The position numbers and the translations under genes are program-made. From contig JAEZIH010000030.1 of NCBI GenBank assembly GCA_023416055.1, positions 1 to 12,495 on the forward strand: 12,495 nt of DNA, given 5' to 3'. Below the pieces are notes generated by a model. It had not been told where the DNA came from and made no database searches. It worked only from the letters and a program-made list of their open reading frames with translations. Position 1 is the first letter of the stretch, and each line of letters opens with the position of its first letter. Origin of the DNA: Pseudomonadota bacterium. GTDB taxonomy: Bacteria > Pseudomonadota > Alphaproteobacteria > Caulobacterales > Caulobacteraceae. Shown here piece by piece: positions 6,686 to 12,495 of the stretch.

Positions 6686-7588
6686 GTGACCCCCGGAAAG
6701 CCCCACAGTCCCCTGTCCCTGCCCGAAATAGCGGCTATCGCAGCCGTAGTGGTGATCTGGGGCGTCAACAACGCCGCGGCCAAGCTGGCTACCGAGACCA
6801 TGCCGCCCCTGCTGGTCGGAGCGATGCGGTTCGCCATCGCCGCCGCATGTCTGATCCCCTTCGTCCGCCCGCCCTTCCCGAACTGGAAGAGCCTGATGAT
6901 CATCGTCCTCGTGGGCGGACCTGTGCACTACGGGCTGATCTATCTGGCCTTCTGGCTGGCCAATGACGTCAGTCCCGTGGCGGTGGCGACCCAGCTCTGG
7001 GTGCCGTTCACGGCCCTGTTCGCCTTCCTGCTGCTCCGCGAGCGAATCTCGCGATTCGCTTTCCTCGGCATGGCAGTGGCCTTCGCCGGGGTGGCGTGGA
7101 TGACCCTCGACGCCCACGCTATCGCGGACTGGAAGGCGATTCTGATCGGCGCCGCCGGAAGCGCGGCCTGGGCGATCACTACCGTCATCGCCCGCCGCAC
7201 GACCTCGATTCCGCCGCTGAAGATGCAGGGCCTGCTGGCTCTCGTCGCCCTGCCGACCCTGGCGTTCGGCTCGGCGCTGTTCGAGACGGGGCAGTTCGAG
7301 GCGATTCGGGAGGCCGACGCCCTGGTCTGGAGCGCCGTGGTCTGGGCCGGGCTGGTGTCGTCGGTGCTGGCCACCACCCTAGTCTTCTGGCTGGTGCAGA
7401 AGCGCGAAGCCGGACGGGTCACGCCCTATCTTCTGGCCACGCCGGTGGTTTCGATCCTGATCGGCTGGGCCTTCATGGGCGACGTGCTGACGCCGCAGAT
7501 TCTCACCGGCGCGGCGCTGAGCATCGCCGGGGTGGCCGTCGTGGCGCTTGCGGAGCGGGGCCTGAGGGCCGGAGCCGCCAAGGCCTGA
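6686..7588 (+). CDS. EamA-family (DMT superfamily) transporter
   Basis: A 300-residue inner-membrane protein with about ten hydrophobic helices in two tandem EamA repeats (about residues 14-140 and 150-290). It is typical of the drug/metabolite transporter superfamily. Landmarks are AAVVVIWGVNNAAAKLA in the first helix, the end of repeat 1 at VAFAGVAWMTL, and the end of repeat 2 at ALSIAGVAVVALAERGL. Family members move amino acids, metabolites or drugs out of or into the cell; the substrate cannot be read from sequence. The start is a GTG at 6686 preceded by GAGG at 3 bases, a rather poor site. The first helix begins about 13 residues in, so the start cannot be far off. It converges with bamF, 21 bases between stops. 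Confidence 0.88.
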   Translation: MTPGKPHSPLSLPEIAAIAAVVVIWGVNNAAAKLATETMPPLLVGAMRFAIAAACLIPFVRPPFPNWKSLMIIVLVGGPVHYGLIYLAFWLANDVSPVAVATQLWVPFTALFAFLLLRERISRFAFLGMAVAFAGVAWMTLDAHAIADWKAILIGAAGSAAWAITTVIARRTTSIPPLKMQGLLALVALPTLAFGSALFETGQFEAIREADALVWSAVVWAGLVSSVLATTLVFWLVQKREAGRVTPYLLATPVVSILIGWAFMGDVLTPQILTGAALSIAGVAVVALAERGLRAGAAKA

Positions 7589-7590
7589 GG

Positions 7591-7622
7591 GCCCGGCGGC
7601 GGGATCTCCTTACAGGCCGGGC
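7591..7622. terminator. Possible shared terminator between convergent genes
   Basis: GCCCGGC (7591-7597) and GCCGGGC (7616-7622) are perfect 7-base inverted repeats across the 21-base gap between the DMT and bamF stops, and extend into the bamF end. The 18-base loop and lack of a T run make this tentative. Confidence 0.25.
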
Positions 7623-8173
7623 AGCTTGAAGCCGGTGTCGCGCCGCGGCGCGATCACGATACCGGCCTGGCCGCCCGTCAGGGCCTGAAGACGTGCGTAC
7701 TCGCTGGCGGCGTCGATGGTCACGGCGCCGTTGGCGGTCTGGGTCGTGGTCGGGGCCTGGGTGGCCGCGTCGTCGCGACGCCAGAACAGGATCCGGTTGG
7801 CCCAGCCCTCCTCCTTGTGGGTGATGTCGCCGAACTCGTCGTCGATGACATAGCGGGCGAGGGGGTCGGCGCGGTCGCCGCCGGCCTGGGCGACCAGGAC
7901 CTGTTCGCCCGGCGAGCGGGTGACGGCCTGACGCTGGCCGAGCAGGATCTGGCGGGCGGCCGATTCCGGGGCCAGCTCCTGCGGGCGCGGCTGGCCGGGC
8001 GCCGGCGGCCGGAGGCCGTACTCCGGCGGCACCGTGAGCGGCGCGGTCGAGACGGTCAGGAACTCATCCGGCGTCACCTTGGCCAGCCCGATGCTGTTGC
8101 GCATGGAGTTGCAACCGCTCAGCGCGAGGGCCGAGGCGGCGAGGGTCAGGACGGCGGTGCGGGTAAGGCGCAT
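7610..8173 (-). CDS. bamF: BamF-type lipoprotein (DUF3035 family)
   Basis: A 187-residue lipoprotein of the alphaproteobacterial DUF3035 family, described in Caulobacter as BamF, a subunit of the outer-membrane protein assembly machine that takes the place of BamC. The N-terminus is a lipoprotein signal with lipobox LSGC and lipidated Cys21. Soon after comes the conserved PDEFLTVSTAPLTVPP, followed by YGLRPPAPG; this short motif near the lipidated end is the part shared with BamC-like proteins. A helical segment (ELAPESAARQILLGQ) and a terminal basic segment (APRRDTGFKLPGL) follow. I start at the ATG at 8173, not the in-frame TTG two codons earlier. It follows lspA by 60 bases on the same strand, so the peptidase and one of its likely substrates are encoded together. 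The family name is from memory of the motif; the lipoprotein call is firm. Confidence 0.78.
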   Translation of the reverse strand: MRLTRTAVLTLAASALALSGCNSMRNSIGLAKVTPDEFLTVSTAPLTVPPEYGLRPPAPGQPRPQELAPESAARQILLGQRQAVTRSPGEQVLVAQAGGDRADPLARYVIDDEFGDITHKEEGWANRILFWRRDDAATQAPTTTQTANGAVTIDAASEYARLQALTGGQAGIVIAPRRDTGFKLPGL

Positions 8174-8189
8174 GGTCAATCTCGACTGG

Positions 8190-8207
8190 GCGCGCAGACC
8201 TGCGCGC
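8190..8207. repeat. 18-bp palindrome between lspA and bamF
   Basis: GCGCGCAG (8190-8197), two bases, then CTGCGCGC (8200-8207) form perfect arms. It lies in the 60-base gap between lspA and bamF, 16 bases upstream of the bamF ATG, replacing a normal purine-rich leader. It could be an operator or an mRNA processing/attenuation hairpin. Confidence 0.4.
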
Positions 8208-8233
8208 GCGTAAACCCTAGAGGAAGCGGCTGA

Positions 8234-8743
8234 TTACGACTTTTCGGCGGCGACGCCAACCTTGGCGGCCCGCTCGGACAGGACGCTGTCGAGGATAAGC
8301 AGAACAACGCCCACGGTGATGGCGCTGTCGGCGACGTTGAAGACCCACGGGAAGAAGCCGGTCCCCGAAAAATCCAGGAAGTCGACGACCCAGCCGAAGC
8401 GGATGCGGTCGATGACGTTGCCGATCGCCCCGCCCATGATCAGGCCGATCGCGGTGATGAGCAGGCGGCGGTCGGCCCGCAGCGCCCACCAGCCGAGGAT
8501 GCCGGCCACGGCCACCGAGAACAGGCTGAGCATCCAGCGCGCAGAGCCGTCTCCGAACAGGCCGAAGCTGACGCCTTCATTGTGCACCAGGGTAAGGTTG
8601 AACACCGGCGGCAGAACCGCGACCGACTGGCCCTCGAAGCGGAGGCCCACGCCTCCCAGGACCCAGGCCTTGGTCAGCTGGTCGATGACGATGATCAGGA
8701 GGGCGAAGCCGTAGGCGGCCAGGGCGATGCGTGGGATTTTCAT
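8234..8743 (-). CDS. lspA: Lipoprotein signal peptidase (signal peptidase II)
   Basis: The inner-membrane aspartyl protease that cleaves the signal peptide of diacylglyceryl-prolipoproteins before the lipobox cysteine. It is 169 residues with four hydrophobic helices (about 8-24, 68-88, 96-112, 136-153). The family motifs are present: DQLTK at 21-25, NEGVSFGLF at 55-63, GGAIGNVIDR at 104-113, VVDFLDF at 119-125 and FNVADS at 135-140. The catalytic pair should be Asp121 and Asp139. The downstream gene encodes a lipoprotein. In many proteobacteria ileS lies directly upstream; here the upstream neighbour is a divergent antiporter, so lspA needs its own promoter in 8744-8915. No strong ribosome binding site precedes the ATG. 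Confidence 0.96.
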   Translation of the reverse strand: MKIPRIALAAYGFALLIIVIDQLTKAWVLGGVGLRFEGQSVAVLPPVFNLTLVHNEGVSFGLFGDGSARWMLSLFSVAVAGILGWWALRADRRLLITAIGLIMGGAIGNVIDRIRFGWVVDFLDFSGTGFFPWVFNVADSAITVGVVLLILDSVLSERAAKVGVAAEKS

Positions 8744-8915
8744 TCGGGTCGCTGGATAGTGAGATCGTGGGGTTAGCAGCCCGCGCGCCGGGCGCGAAGG
8801 GGCAATTGCTCCGAGCCGGCCCGCGCGCCAATTTCCGGTTGCCTTGATGGGGCCCGAACCCCAAGTGTCGAGCTTCCGGATTCACGGACGATGACACCCG
8901 ACGCAAGGAGCGCCG
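8744..8915. other. Divergent intergenic region lspA / antiporter
   Basis: These 172 bases must carry promoters for both divergent genes. I see AAGGAG at 8903-8908 for the antiporter. A small dyad GGGG-6-CCCC lies at 8849-8862, with CTTG and AAG flanks that can lengthen the stem around a two-base bulge. No convincing -35/-10 pair, CtrA box or LexA box is visible. Confidence 0.4.
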
Positions 8916-10145
8916 ATGCAGCATGCCGACAGCCTGATCCTCACTCTGGTCGGCGGCTTTGTGCTGGCCTTTGTGTTCGGCATGTTGGCCAATCGGCTCA
9001 AGCTGTCGCCGCTGGTCGGCTATCTGCTCGCCGGCGTGGCCGTCGGGCCGTTCACCGGCGGCTTCGTCGCCGACGTGCGTCTGGCCCCGCAGCTGGCCGA
9101 GATCGGCGTCATCCTGCTGATGTTCGGGGTCGGGCTGCACTTCTCTCCGGGCGATCTGATGAAGGTCCGCAAGGTGGCGCTGCCCGGAGCGCTGACCCAG
9201 ATCGCGGTCGCGACGCTGCTGGGCTGGATGCTGGGCGTTGCGCTGCTTGGTCTGAAACATCTCGAGGCGGGGCTGCTCGGCTTCGCCCTCGCCACGGCGT
9301 CCACCGTGGTGCTGTTGCGCGCCGTCGAGGAGCGGAAGCAGCTGAAGGTCGAGGCGGGCCGTATCGCGGTCGGCTGGCTGATCGTCGAGGATCTGGTGAT
9401 CGTCATCGCCCTCGTCGTCCTGCCGCTGCTGATCGTCCAGCCGGGCGAGACGCTGAGCGGTCTGCAACTGGCCCGGTCGATGGGCTGGACCCTGCTCAAG
9501 GTCGCGGCCTTCGTCGGAGCCATGCTGGTGATCGGCCCGCGCGTTCTGCCGTGGCTGCTGATCCGCATCGCCCACACGCGCTCGCGAGAGCTGTTCACCC
9601 TGGGGGTCCTGTCCATCGCCCTGGGCATCGCCTGGGTGGCCTACTGGATGTTCCACTCCTTCGCCCTGGGAGCCTTCCTCGCCGGCCTGGTGCTGAACAG
9701 CTCGCCGCTGGGCCACAACGCGGCCGAGCGCTCCCTGCCGCTTCGCGACGCCTTCGCGGTGCTGTTCTTCGTGTCGGTGGGCATGCTGTTTGACCCGGGG
9801 ATACTGGTACGCGAGCCCTTCGCCATTCTCGGCGTACTGGCCATCGTCATCGTCGGCAAGTCGCTCGCCGCCCTGGCTATCACCACGGTGTTCAGGCTGG
9901 ATCGGGCCACCAGCCTGACCGTCGCGGCCGCCCTCGCCCAGATCGGCGAATTCAGCTTCATCCTCGCCGCGCTGTCCGTCTCGCTGGGCGCCATGAGCCG
10001 CGAGACGCATGACCTGATCCTGGCCGCGTCGCTGCTGTCGATCTCGCTGAATCCCTTCGTCTTCGCCTTCGTCGACCGCATGGGGGCGCGACCGAGACCG
10101 CCTGCGGCTCCGCCGGAGACGGTCCCGGTCAGCGACCCGGCCTAG
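8916..10145 (+). CDS. YbaL-like CPA2 cation:proton antiporter, lacking the RCK domain
   Basis: A 409-residue membrane protein of the monovalent cation:proton antiporter-2 family. Its N-terminus closely follows E. coli YbaL (VGGFVLAFVFGMLANRLKLS, then VGYLLAGVAVGPFTGGFVAD). About twelve helices fill residues 8-390. The conserved family features include EIGVILLMFGVGLHFS (62-77), ATASTVVLLRAVEE (126-139) and VEDLVIVIALVVLP (157-170), whose acidic residue is expected at the ion pathway. YbaL and KefB/C end in a cytoplasmic TrkA-N (RCK) nucleotide-binding domain that gates transport. Here the protein stops after the last helix with a short Pro-rich tail (PRPPAAPPETVPVSDPA), so that control is missing or supplied separately. 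AAGGAG lies 7 bases before the ATG. The stop is only 2 bases from the convergent phoH stop. Confidence 0.9.
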   Translation: MQHADSLILTLVGGFVLAFVFGMLANRLKLSPLVGYLLAGVAVGPFTGGFVADVRLAPQLAEIGVILLMFGVGLHFSPGDLMKVRKVALPGALTQIAVATLLGWMLGVALLGLKHLEAGLLGFALATASTVVLLRAVEERKQLKVEAGRIAVGWLIVEDLVIVIALVVLPLLIVQPGETLSGLQLARSMGWTLLKVAAFVGAMLVIGPRVLPWLLIRIAHTRSRELFTLGVLSIALGIAWVAYWMFHSFALGAFLAGLVLNSSPLGHNAAERSLPLRDAFAVLFFVSVGMLFDPGILVREPFAILGVLAIVIVGKSLAALAITTVFRLDRATSLTVAAALAQIGEFSFILAALSVSLGAMSRETHDLILAASLLSISLNPFVFAFVDRMGARPRPPAAPPETVPVSDPA

Positions 10146-10147
10146 GC

Positions 10148-10927
10148 TCAGAGCACCCCGATCATGCTGGCCACCAGCGGGTGGCGGACGATATCCCGCT
10201 CGGCCAGCTTGACCACGGCGATGTCCGGGACCTCGGCCAAGCGCTGTGCGATGTCCGCGAGCCCGGAGATGCCGGGCAGCAAGTCCGACTGCTGCGGGTC
10301 GCCCGTCACCACCATGGTCGAATGCCACCCCAGGCGGGTGAGCAGCATCTTCAGCTGGGTGTAGGTGCAGTTCTGAGCCTCATCGACGACGATGAAGGCG
10401 TTGTTCAGCGTGCGGCCGCGCATGTAGCCGATGGGCGCGATCTCGATCAGGCCTTCGGCCATCAGCGCCTTGACCCGCTTCATCGACAGCCGGTCTGACA
10501 GGGCGTCGTAGAGCGGCCTCAGATAGGGGGCGAGCTTGTCCTCCATGTCGCCGGGCAGGAAGCCGATCGATTCCCCGGCCTCGACCGCAGGGCGCGACAG
10601 GACGATGCGTCCGACCTTGCCGGCCTCCAGCGCCTCGACCGCCTTGGCCACAGCCAGATAGGTCTTGCCCGACCCCGCCGGACCCAGCGCCAGGATCATG
10701 TTGTGGCGATCGATCGCCGTCATCAGCTCCGCCTGGCCGTCAGACTTGGGCTTGAGCGTCTTCAGATAGCCCTGCTCGCGGTCGTCGTTGGACGGATAGG
10801 GCGACCAGCCGGCGTGGGTCGGAAGCCGTCGGATCTTGGCGTCCTCCATGAACTGACGCGAATCCAGGACACCGTGTTCACGGGCCATTTCGCGGGCCTG
10901 ACGCTTGATTGCCGCACGCTTGGTCAT
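10148..10927 (-). CDS. phoH: PhoH family ATPase
   Basis: A 259-residue cytoplasmic P-loop protein. Residues 1-65 are a basic, family-specific N-terminus and 66-259 are the PhoH ATPase domain. Walker A is GPAGSGKT (82-89) and Walker B is FIVVDEAQN (178-186). A sensor-like motif VVTGDPQQSDL (206-216) and the terminal arginine segment ERDIVRHP (243-250) are present. PhoH proteins are ATPases related to helicase cores and linked to RNA metabolism and stress; in E. coli phoH is induced by phosphate starvation. There is no PIN domain, so this is not PhoH2, and no ybeY neighbour, so it is probably the second PhoH type. GGAGG lies 5 bases before the ATG. An unusual terminator-like hairpin and a 48-codon ORF precede it. 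I saw no convincing Pho box. Confidence 0.93.
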   Translation of the reverse strand: MTKRAAIKRQAREMAREHGVLDSRQFMEDAKIRRLPTHAGWSPYPSNDDREQGYLKTLKPKSDGQAELMTAIDRHNMILALGPAGSGKTYLAVAKAVEALEAGKVGRIVLSRPAVEAGESIGFLPGDMEDKLAPYLRPLYDALSDRLSMKRVKALMAEGLIEIAPIGYMRGRTLNNAFIVVDEAQNCTYTQLKMLLTRLGWHSTMVVTGDPQQSDLLPGISGLADIAQRLAEVPDIAVVKLAERDIVRHPLVASMIGVL

Positions 10928-11070
10928 CGACGCCTCCAGGGCATGAAAAAAGGCGACGCCGAAAAAGCATCGCCTCGAACGAAGATGGAGATGAAGGACG
11001 CGGCGCGTCCGCCCGGGTCGGAGGAAGGATCGACTTCCAGCGGGTGACCCCGCTGACCGGAACGCAGCAC
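10924..11070 (-). CDS. Candidate leader ORF overlapping the phoH start (48 aa)
   Basis: The minus strand has a GTG-initiated frame with AGGAGA 6 bases upstream. It runs 48 codons and ends in a TGA that overlaps the phoH ATG (ATGA), the usual geometry of translational coupling. The product begins MLRSGQRGHPLEVDP and ends SASPFFMPWRRR. The codons RGDAFSASPFF are written across the terminator-like hairpin, so translation would disrupt that hairpin. No family is recognised. It may be a regulatory upstream ORF or chance in GC-rich DNA. Confidence 0.3.
   Translation of the reverse strand: MLRSGQRGHPLEVDPSSDPGGRAASFISIFVRGDAFSASPFFMPWRRR
10946..10975 (-). terminator. Rho-independent terminator/attenuator 18 bases before phoH
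   Basis: Read on the minus strand: AGGCGATGC, a 7-base loop (TTTTTCG), GCGTCGCCT, then five more T (six in a row). The 9-bp stem has one G-U pair and a proper U tract, making this the best intrinsic terminator in the window. Its orientation would stop transcripts heading into phoH, whose GGAGG site and ATG follow at once. It fits an attenuator in the phoH leader or the end of a small RNA gene upstream. Confidence 0.7.
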
Positions 11071-11172
11071 GCGCGTTCTCCTGGGCTTGACCGGACCGGG
11101 CTTGATCCGGCTTCGGATTCGGGGCCGAAGTGGACCTCGAATCGCATCTACACTCTGATGCTAACGTGGTTT

Positions 11173-11192
11173 ACGGGAGCTTAAAGCCCCGT
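11173..11192. repeat. Bulged hairpin upstream of the carbonic anhydrase gene
   Basis: ACGGG, a bulged A, GCT, a TAA loop, then AGCCCCGT give an 8-bp stem 27 bases before the ATG. It contains a TTAA (11181-11184) spaced 7 bases from TTTA (11170-11173), a degenerate CtrA-like arrangement. No function is assigned. Confidence 0.3.
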
Positions 11193-11218
11193 ATCTGTGC
11201 AGAAATGACGGTGTCGTG

Positions 11219-11746
11219 ATGAGCGTTTACAGCCTTGGTGACAAGCAACCGCAGCTTCCGCCCAAGGGCGAATACTGGATTGCGCCGACTGCAACCGTCG
11301 TAGGAGACGTGATTCTCAAGCCCGGCGCCAGCATCTGGTTCGGGGCGGTCGTTCGCGGCGACAACGATCCGATCACCATAGGCCGTGACACCAACATCCA
11401 GGACGGCAGCGTCCTTCACTCCGACCCCGGCGAGCCGCTGACCATCGGCGACGGCGTCACCGTCGGCCACATGGTCATGCTCCACAGCTGCGAGATCGGC
11501 GACAACAGCCTGATCGGCATCGGCGCGGTGGTTCTGGGACGGGCGAAGATCGGAAAGAACTGCCTCATCGGGGCCAACACCCTGATCACCGAGGGCAAGG
11601 AGATCCCGGACAACTCGCTGGTCATGGGCCAGCCCGGCCGGGTGGTGCGCCAGCTCGAGCCGGGTCAGATCGAGGCCTTGAGGGCGTCGGCCGCCCACTA
11701 CGTCCAGAACTGGCGACGCTACGTCGTGGGGCTGGCTCCTGCCTGA
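11219..11746 (+). CDS. Gamma-class carbonic anhydrase family protein
   Basis: A 175-residue left-handed parallel beta-helix protein, expected to be a cytoplasmic homotrimer of the YrdA/gamma-carbonic-anhydrase type that reversibly hydrates CO2. Hexapeptide repeats run from residue 20 to 145 ([20 protein letters not shown], then [27 protein letters not shown]). The three zinc ligands of the family are in place: His67 (VLHSD), His84 (VGHMV) and His89 (MLHSC), with the expected five-residue gap between the last two. RGDND (46-50) supplies the conserved Arg and Asp at the trimer interface. A C-terminal helix (from 150) packs outside the coil. The start is the ATG at 11219; a GTG directly before it is equally open. 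The ribosome binding site is weak. Many homologues are weak or inactive enzymes, so activity is inferred. Confidence 0.9.
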   Translation: MSVYSLGDKQPQLPPKGEYWIAPTATVVGDVILKPGASIWFGAVVRGDNDPITIGRDTNIQDGSVLHSDPGEPLTIGDGVTVGHMVMLHSCEIGDNSLIGIGAVVLGRAKIGKNCLIGANTLITEGKEIPDNSLVMGQPGRVVRQLEPGQIEALRASAAHYVQNWRRYVVGLAPA

Positions 11747-11752
11747 TCAGGC
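11741..11752. repeat. 12-bp palindrome containing both convergent stop codons
   Basis: GCCTGATCAGGC is a perfect palindrome. Its centre TGATCA is the TGA stop of the carbonic anhydrase on + and the TGA stop of the PAS protein on -, so the genes meet with no intergenic base. Both end in GCC-TGA (Ala-stop). Confidence 0.6.
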
Positions 11753-12286
11753 GATCCGGCGGCCGTGCACGGCTGCTAGACTGAGCGGAGCGCGGGCCAT
11801 CTCGCCGACCGCGATGGCGGCCGTGGCCGTCAACCGGCGCGCCTCATTGGCGGGAAGGGTCAGGGTGGCGGCCGGTGCGTACAGCCCCAGCAGCAGGTCG
11901 GCGCGGCTGTAGGGCCCGCGGAGCGGCGCAAGGGCCACTTCGATCGGAACGGCCATGGTTCCTGCGGCCGCCTCGATCACCAATGGACGGCCTTCGCGTA
12001 CCGACTGGGTCAGGCTTTCCGCGACAAGGGGACGGGAGCCCGCCCGCCAAAGCGACGCCAGCGACCGGCCCTTCAGCGGGGCGCCGTGGAAGTTCTCGAT
12101 CCACTCGCCGGCGAGGCGGAGGAAGGCGTCCTCGCCCCGGCGCTCGACGAGAAAGGTCCGCGCCAGCCGCGCGCCCAGCGCCTCGGGCTCCAGCGCCGAC
12201 CTGTCGGGCAGACCCCCACGCGCGTCCGCCCGGCGGGCAAGGCCCGTCCAATGGTCGATCAGGAACTGCGTGTCAGGGTGAAACAT
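11747..12286 (-). CDS. PAS_5-family single-PAS protein
   Basis: A 179-residue soluble protein. The N-terminal half follows the PAS_5 (formerly DUF1457) pattern common in alphaproteobacteria: FLIDHWTGLARRADARGGLP (8-27), EPEALGARLARTFLVE (33-48), DAFLRLAGEWIENFHGAPLK (53-72) and GRSLASLW (73-80). The sensor fold then continues with a strand around 110-125 (PIEVALAPLRGP) and LLLGLYAP (131-138). The C-terminus from 150 is a helical Ala-rich tail. There is no kinase, GGDEF or DNA-binding domain, so it would act by protein contact or ligand sensing. Caulobacter MopJ is a single-PAS protein of similar size linked to the cell cycle, but I cannot claim orthology. GGGAGG lies 8 bases before the ATG. 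It abuts the carbonic anhydrase gene stop to stop. Confidence 0.8.
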   Translation of the reverse strand: MFHPDTQFLIDHWTGLARRADARGGLPDRSALEPEALGARLARTFLVERRGEDAFLRLAGEWIENFHGAPLKGRSLASLWRAGSRPLVAESLTQSVREGRPLVIEAAAGTMAVPIEVALAPLRGPYSRADLLLGLYAPAATLTLPANEARRLTATAAIAVGEMARAPLSLAAVHGRRIA

Positions 12287-12377
12287 GGACCCGGCCTCCC
12301 TGCGGCGGGCCGCAAGGACCGGGCCGGACCGAAGGCAACGGAAACGAAAGGCTTTTGCGCTTCAGATGCAGGCTGGA

Positions 12378-12401
12378 GCGGCCCGCGCCTTGCTGGGCCG
12401 C
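12378..12401. repeat. Inverted repeat in the divergent gap before 12428
   Basis: GCGGCCC (12378-12384) and GGGCCGC (12395-12401) are perfect arms around a 10-base loop, between the divergent PAS gene and the partial gene at 12428. It may be an operator or leader hairpin; no promoter elements are clear in this 141-base gap. Confidence 0.3.
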
Positions 12402-12427
12402 GCAGGAATTTATCTGGAGGTCGGCCC

Positions 12428-12495
12428 ATGCGGGTGCGGATCATGAACTGGGCCCCGGCCGCGGCGACCTTCGTCGTCATGACCGTGGCCGCCGG
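12428..12495 (+). CDS. 5' end of a gene, probably an exported or membrane protein (partial)
   Basis: An ATG at 12428 follows GGAGG (12416-12420) at a 7-base spacing. The 22 visible codons read MRVRIMNWAPAAATFVVMTV then Ala-Ala, open to the window edge. A basic start followed by a hydrophobic run suggests a signal peptide or first membrane helix. The product cannot be named. Confidence 0.6.
   Translation, partial: MRVRIMNWAPAAATFVVMTVAA

Larger units (their letters stand above)
10928..11215. other. Structured divergent region phoH / gamma carbonic anhydrase
   Basis: Besides the terminator (10946-10975) and the candidate leader ORF, this 288-base gap holds several dyads. GGACGCG-G-CGCGTCC is at 10996-11010, CAGCGGG-4-CCCGCTG at 11038-11055 and CTTCGG-8-CCGAAG at 11111-11130. 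A bulged hairpin lies at 11173-11192 (ACGGGAGCT/AGCCCCGT). GGGCTTGA is repeated at 11083 and 11098. On the minus strand the first three, plus the terminator, would all lie in a phoH leader or in a separate small RNA ending at the terminator. Confidence 0.45.

Noticed and set aside
6161..7117. A 318-codon open frame on the minus strand
   Set aside because: It spans the exported cysteine protein and the first part of the permease antisense, with shadow-type composition and no binding site.
8577..10328. A 583-codon open frame on the minus strand
   Set aside because: It is antisense to the antiporter, overlaps lspA and phoH in other frames, and is very rich in Gln/Asp/Arg/Gly; no start signal or family pattern.
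10976..11215. A two-piece tmRNA or known riboswitch upstream of phoH
   Set aside because: No tRNA-like acceptor with a T-loop, no tag-peptide frame ending in Ala-Ala, and no riboswitch core that I recognise.
11205..11219. A four-codon ORF (MTVS) overlapping the carbonic anhydrase start
   Set aside because: It has no ribosome binding site and such short frames are common by chance.

Overview
The window is high-GC DNA whose genes look like those of an alphaproteobacterium of the order Caulobacterales (Brevundimonas/Caulobacter/Phenylobacterium type). Signs of this are a roughly 280-residue Caulobacter-style flagellin beside a FlaG-like protein and a large FlaEY-like protein, TTAA-type CtrA boxes in flagellar promoters, an alphaproteobacterial LexA box (GAAC-N7-GAAC) before ssb, and a BamF lipoprotein gene after lspA. 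I see no IS element, phage, CRISPR array, tRNA or rRNA. It reads as ordinary chromosome.

Layout. Bases 1-46 hold the probable tail of an upstream gene. Bases 65-4340 are a flagellar-filament block on the + strand: flaG-like gene, flagellin, then a 918-residue protein with a beta-propeller set between two hook-protein-like modules. A 41-codon ORF with its own ribosome binding site runs antisense in the gap between flagellin and flaEY, and a CtrA box lies between the two divergent starts. Bases 4361-5530 are a two-gene unit of unknown envelope proteins (one membrane-anchored, one lipoprotein), with stop and start overlapping. Then come ssb (5631-6104) with its LexA box and a trailing hairpin, a small exported cysteine protein (6191-6598) and an EamA/DMT permease (6686-7588).

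From 7610 to 8743 the minus strand carries lspA followed by bamF: the lipoprotein signal peptidase and a lipoprotein of the outer-membrane assembly machine. A YbaL-like CPA2 antiporter without its usual C-terminal nucleotide-binding domain runs divergently (8916-10145) and converges with a PhoH ATPase gene (10148-10927, minus). The roughly 290-bp gap upstream of phoH is rich in dyads. It contains a textbook U-tract terminator only 18 bases before the phoH start codon and a 48-codon ORF whose stop overlaps that start codon. A gamma-class carbonic anhydrase (11219-11746) and a PAS_5-type protein (11747-12286, minus) meet stop-to-stop in a 12-bp palindrome. The 5' end of one more gene begins at 12428.

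The functional themes are filament assembly under probable cell-cycle (CtrA) control, an SOS-linked ssb, and envelope/lipoprotein biogenesis. I found no clearly new multi-gene system. The most interesting items are the phoH leader, the small antisense ORF in the flagellar block and the architecture of the FlaEY-like protein.
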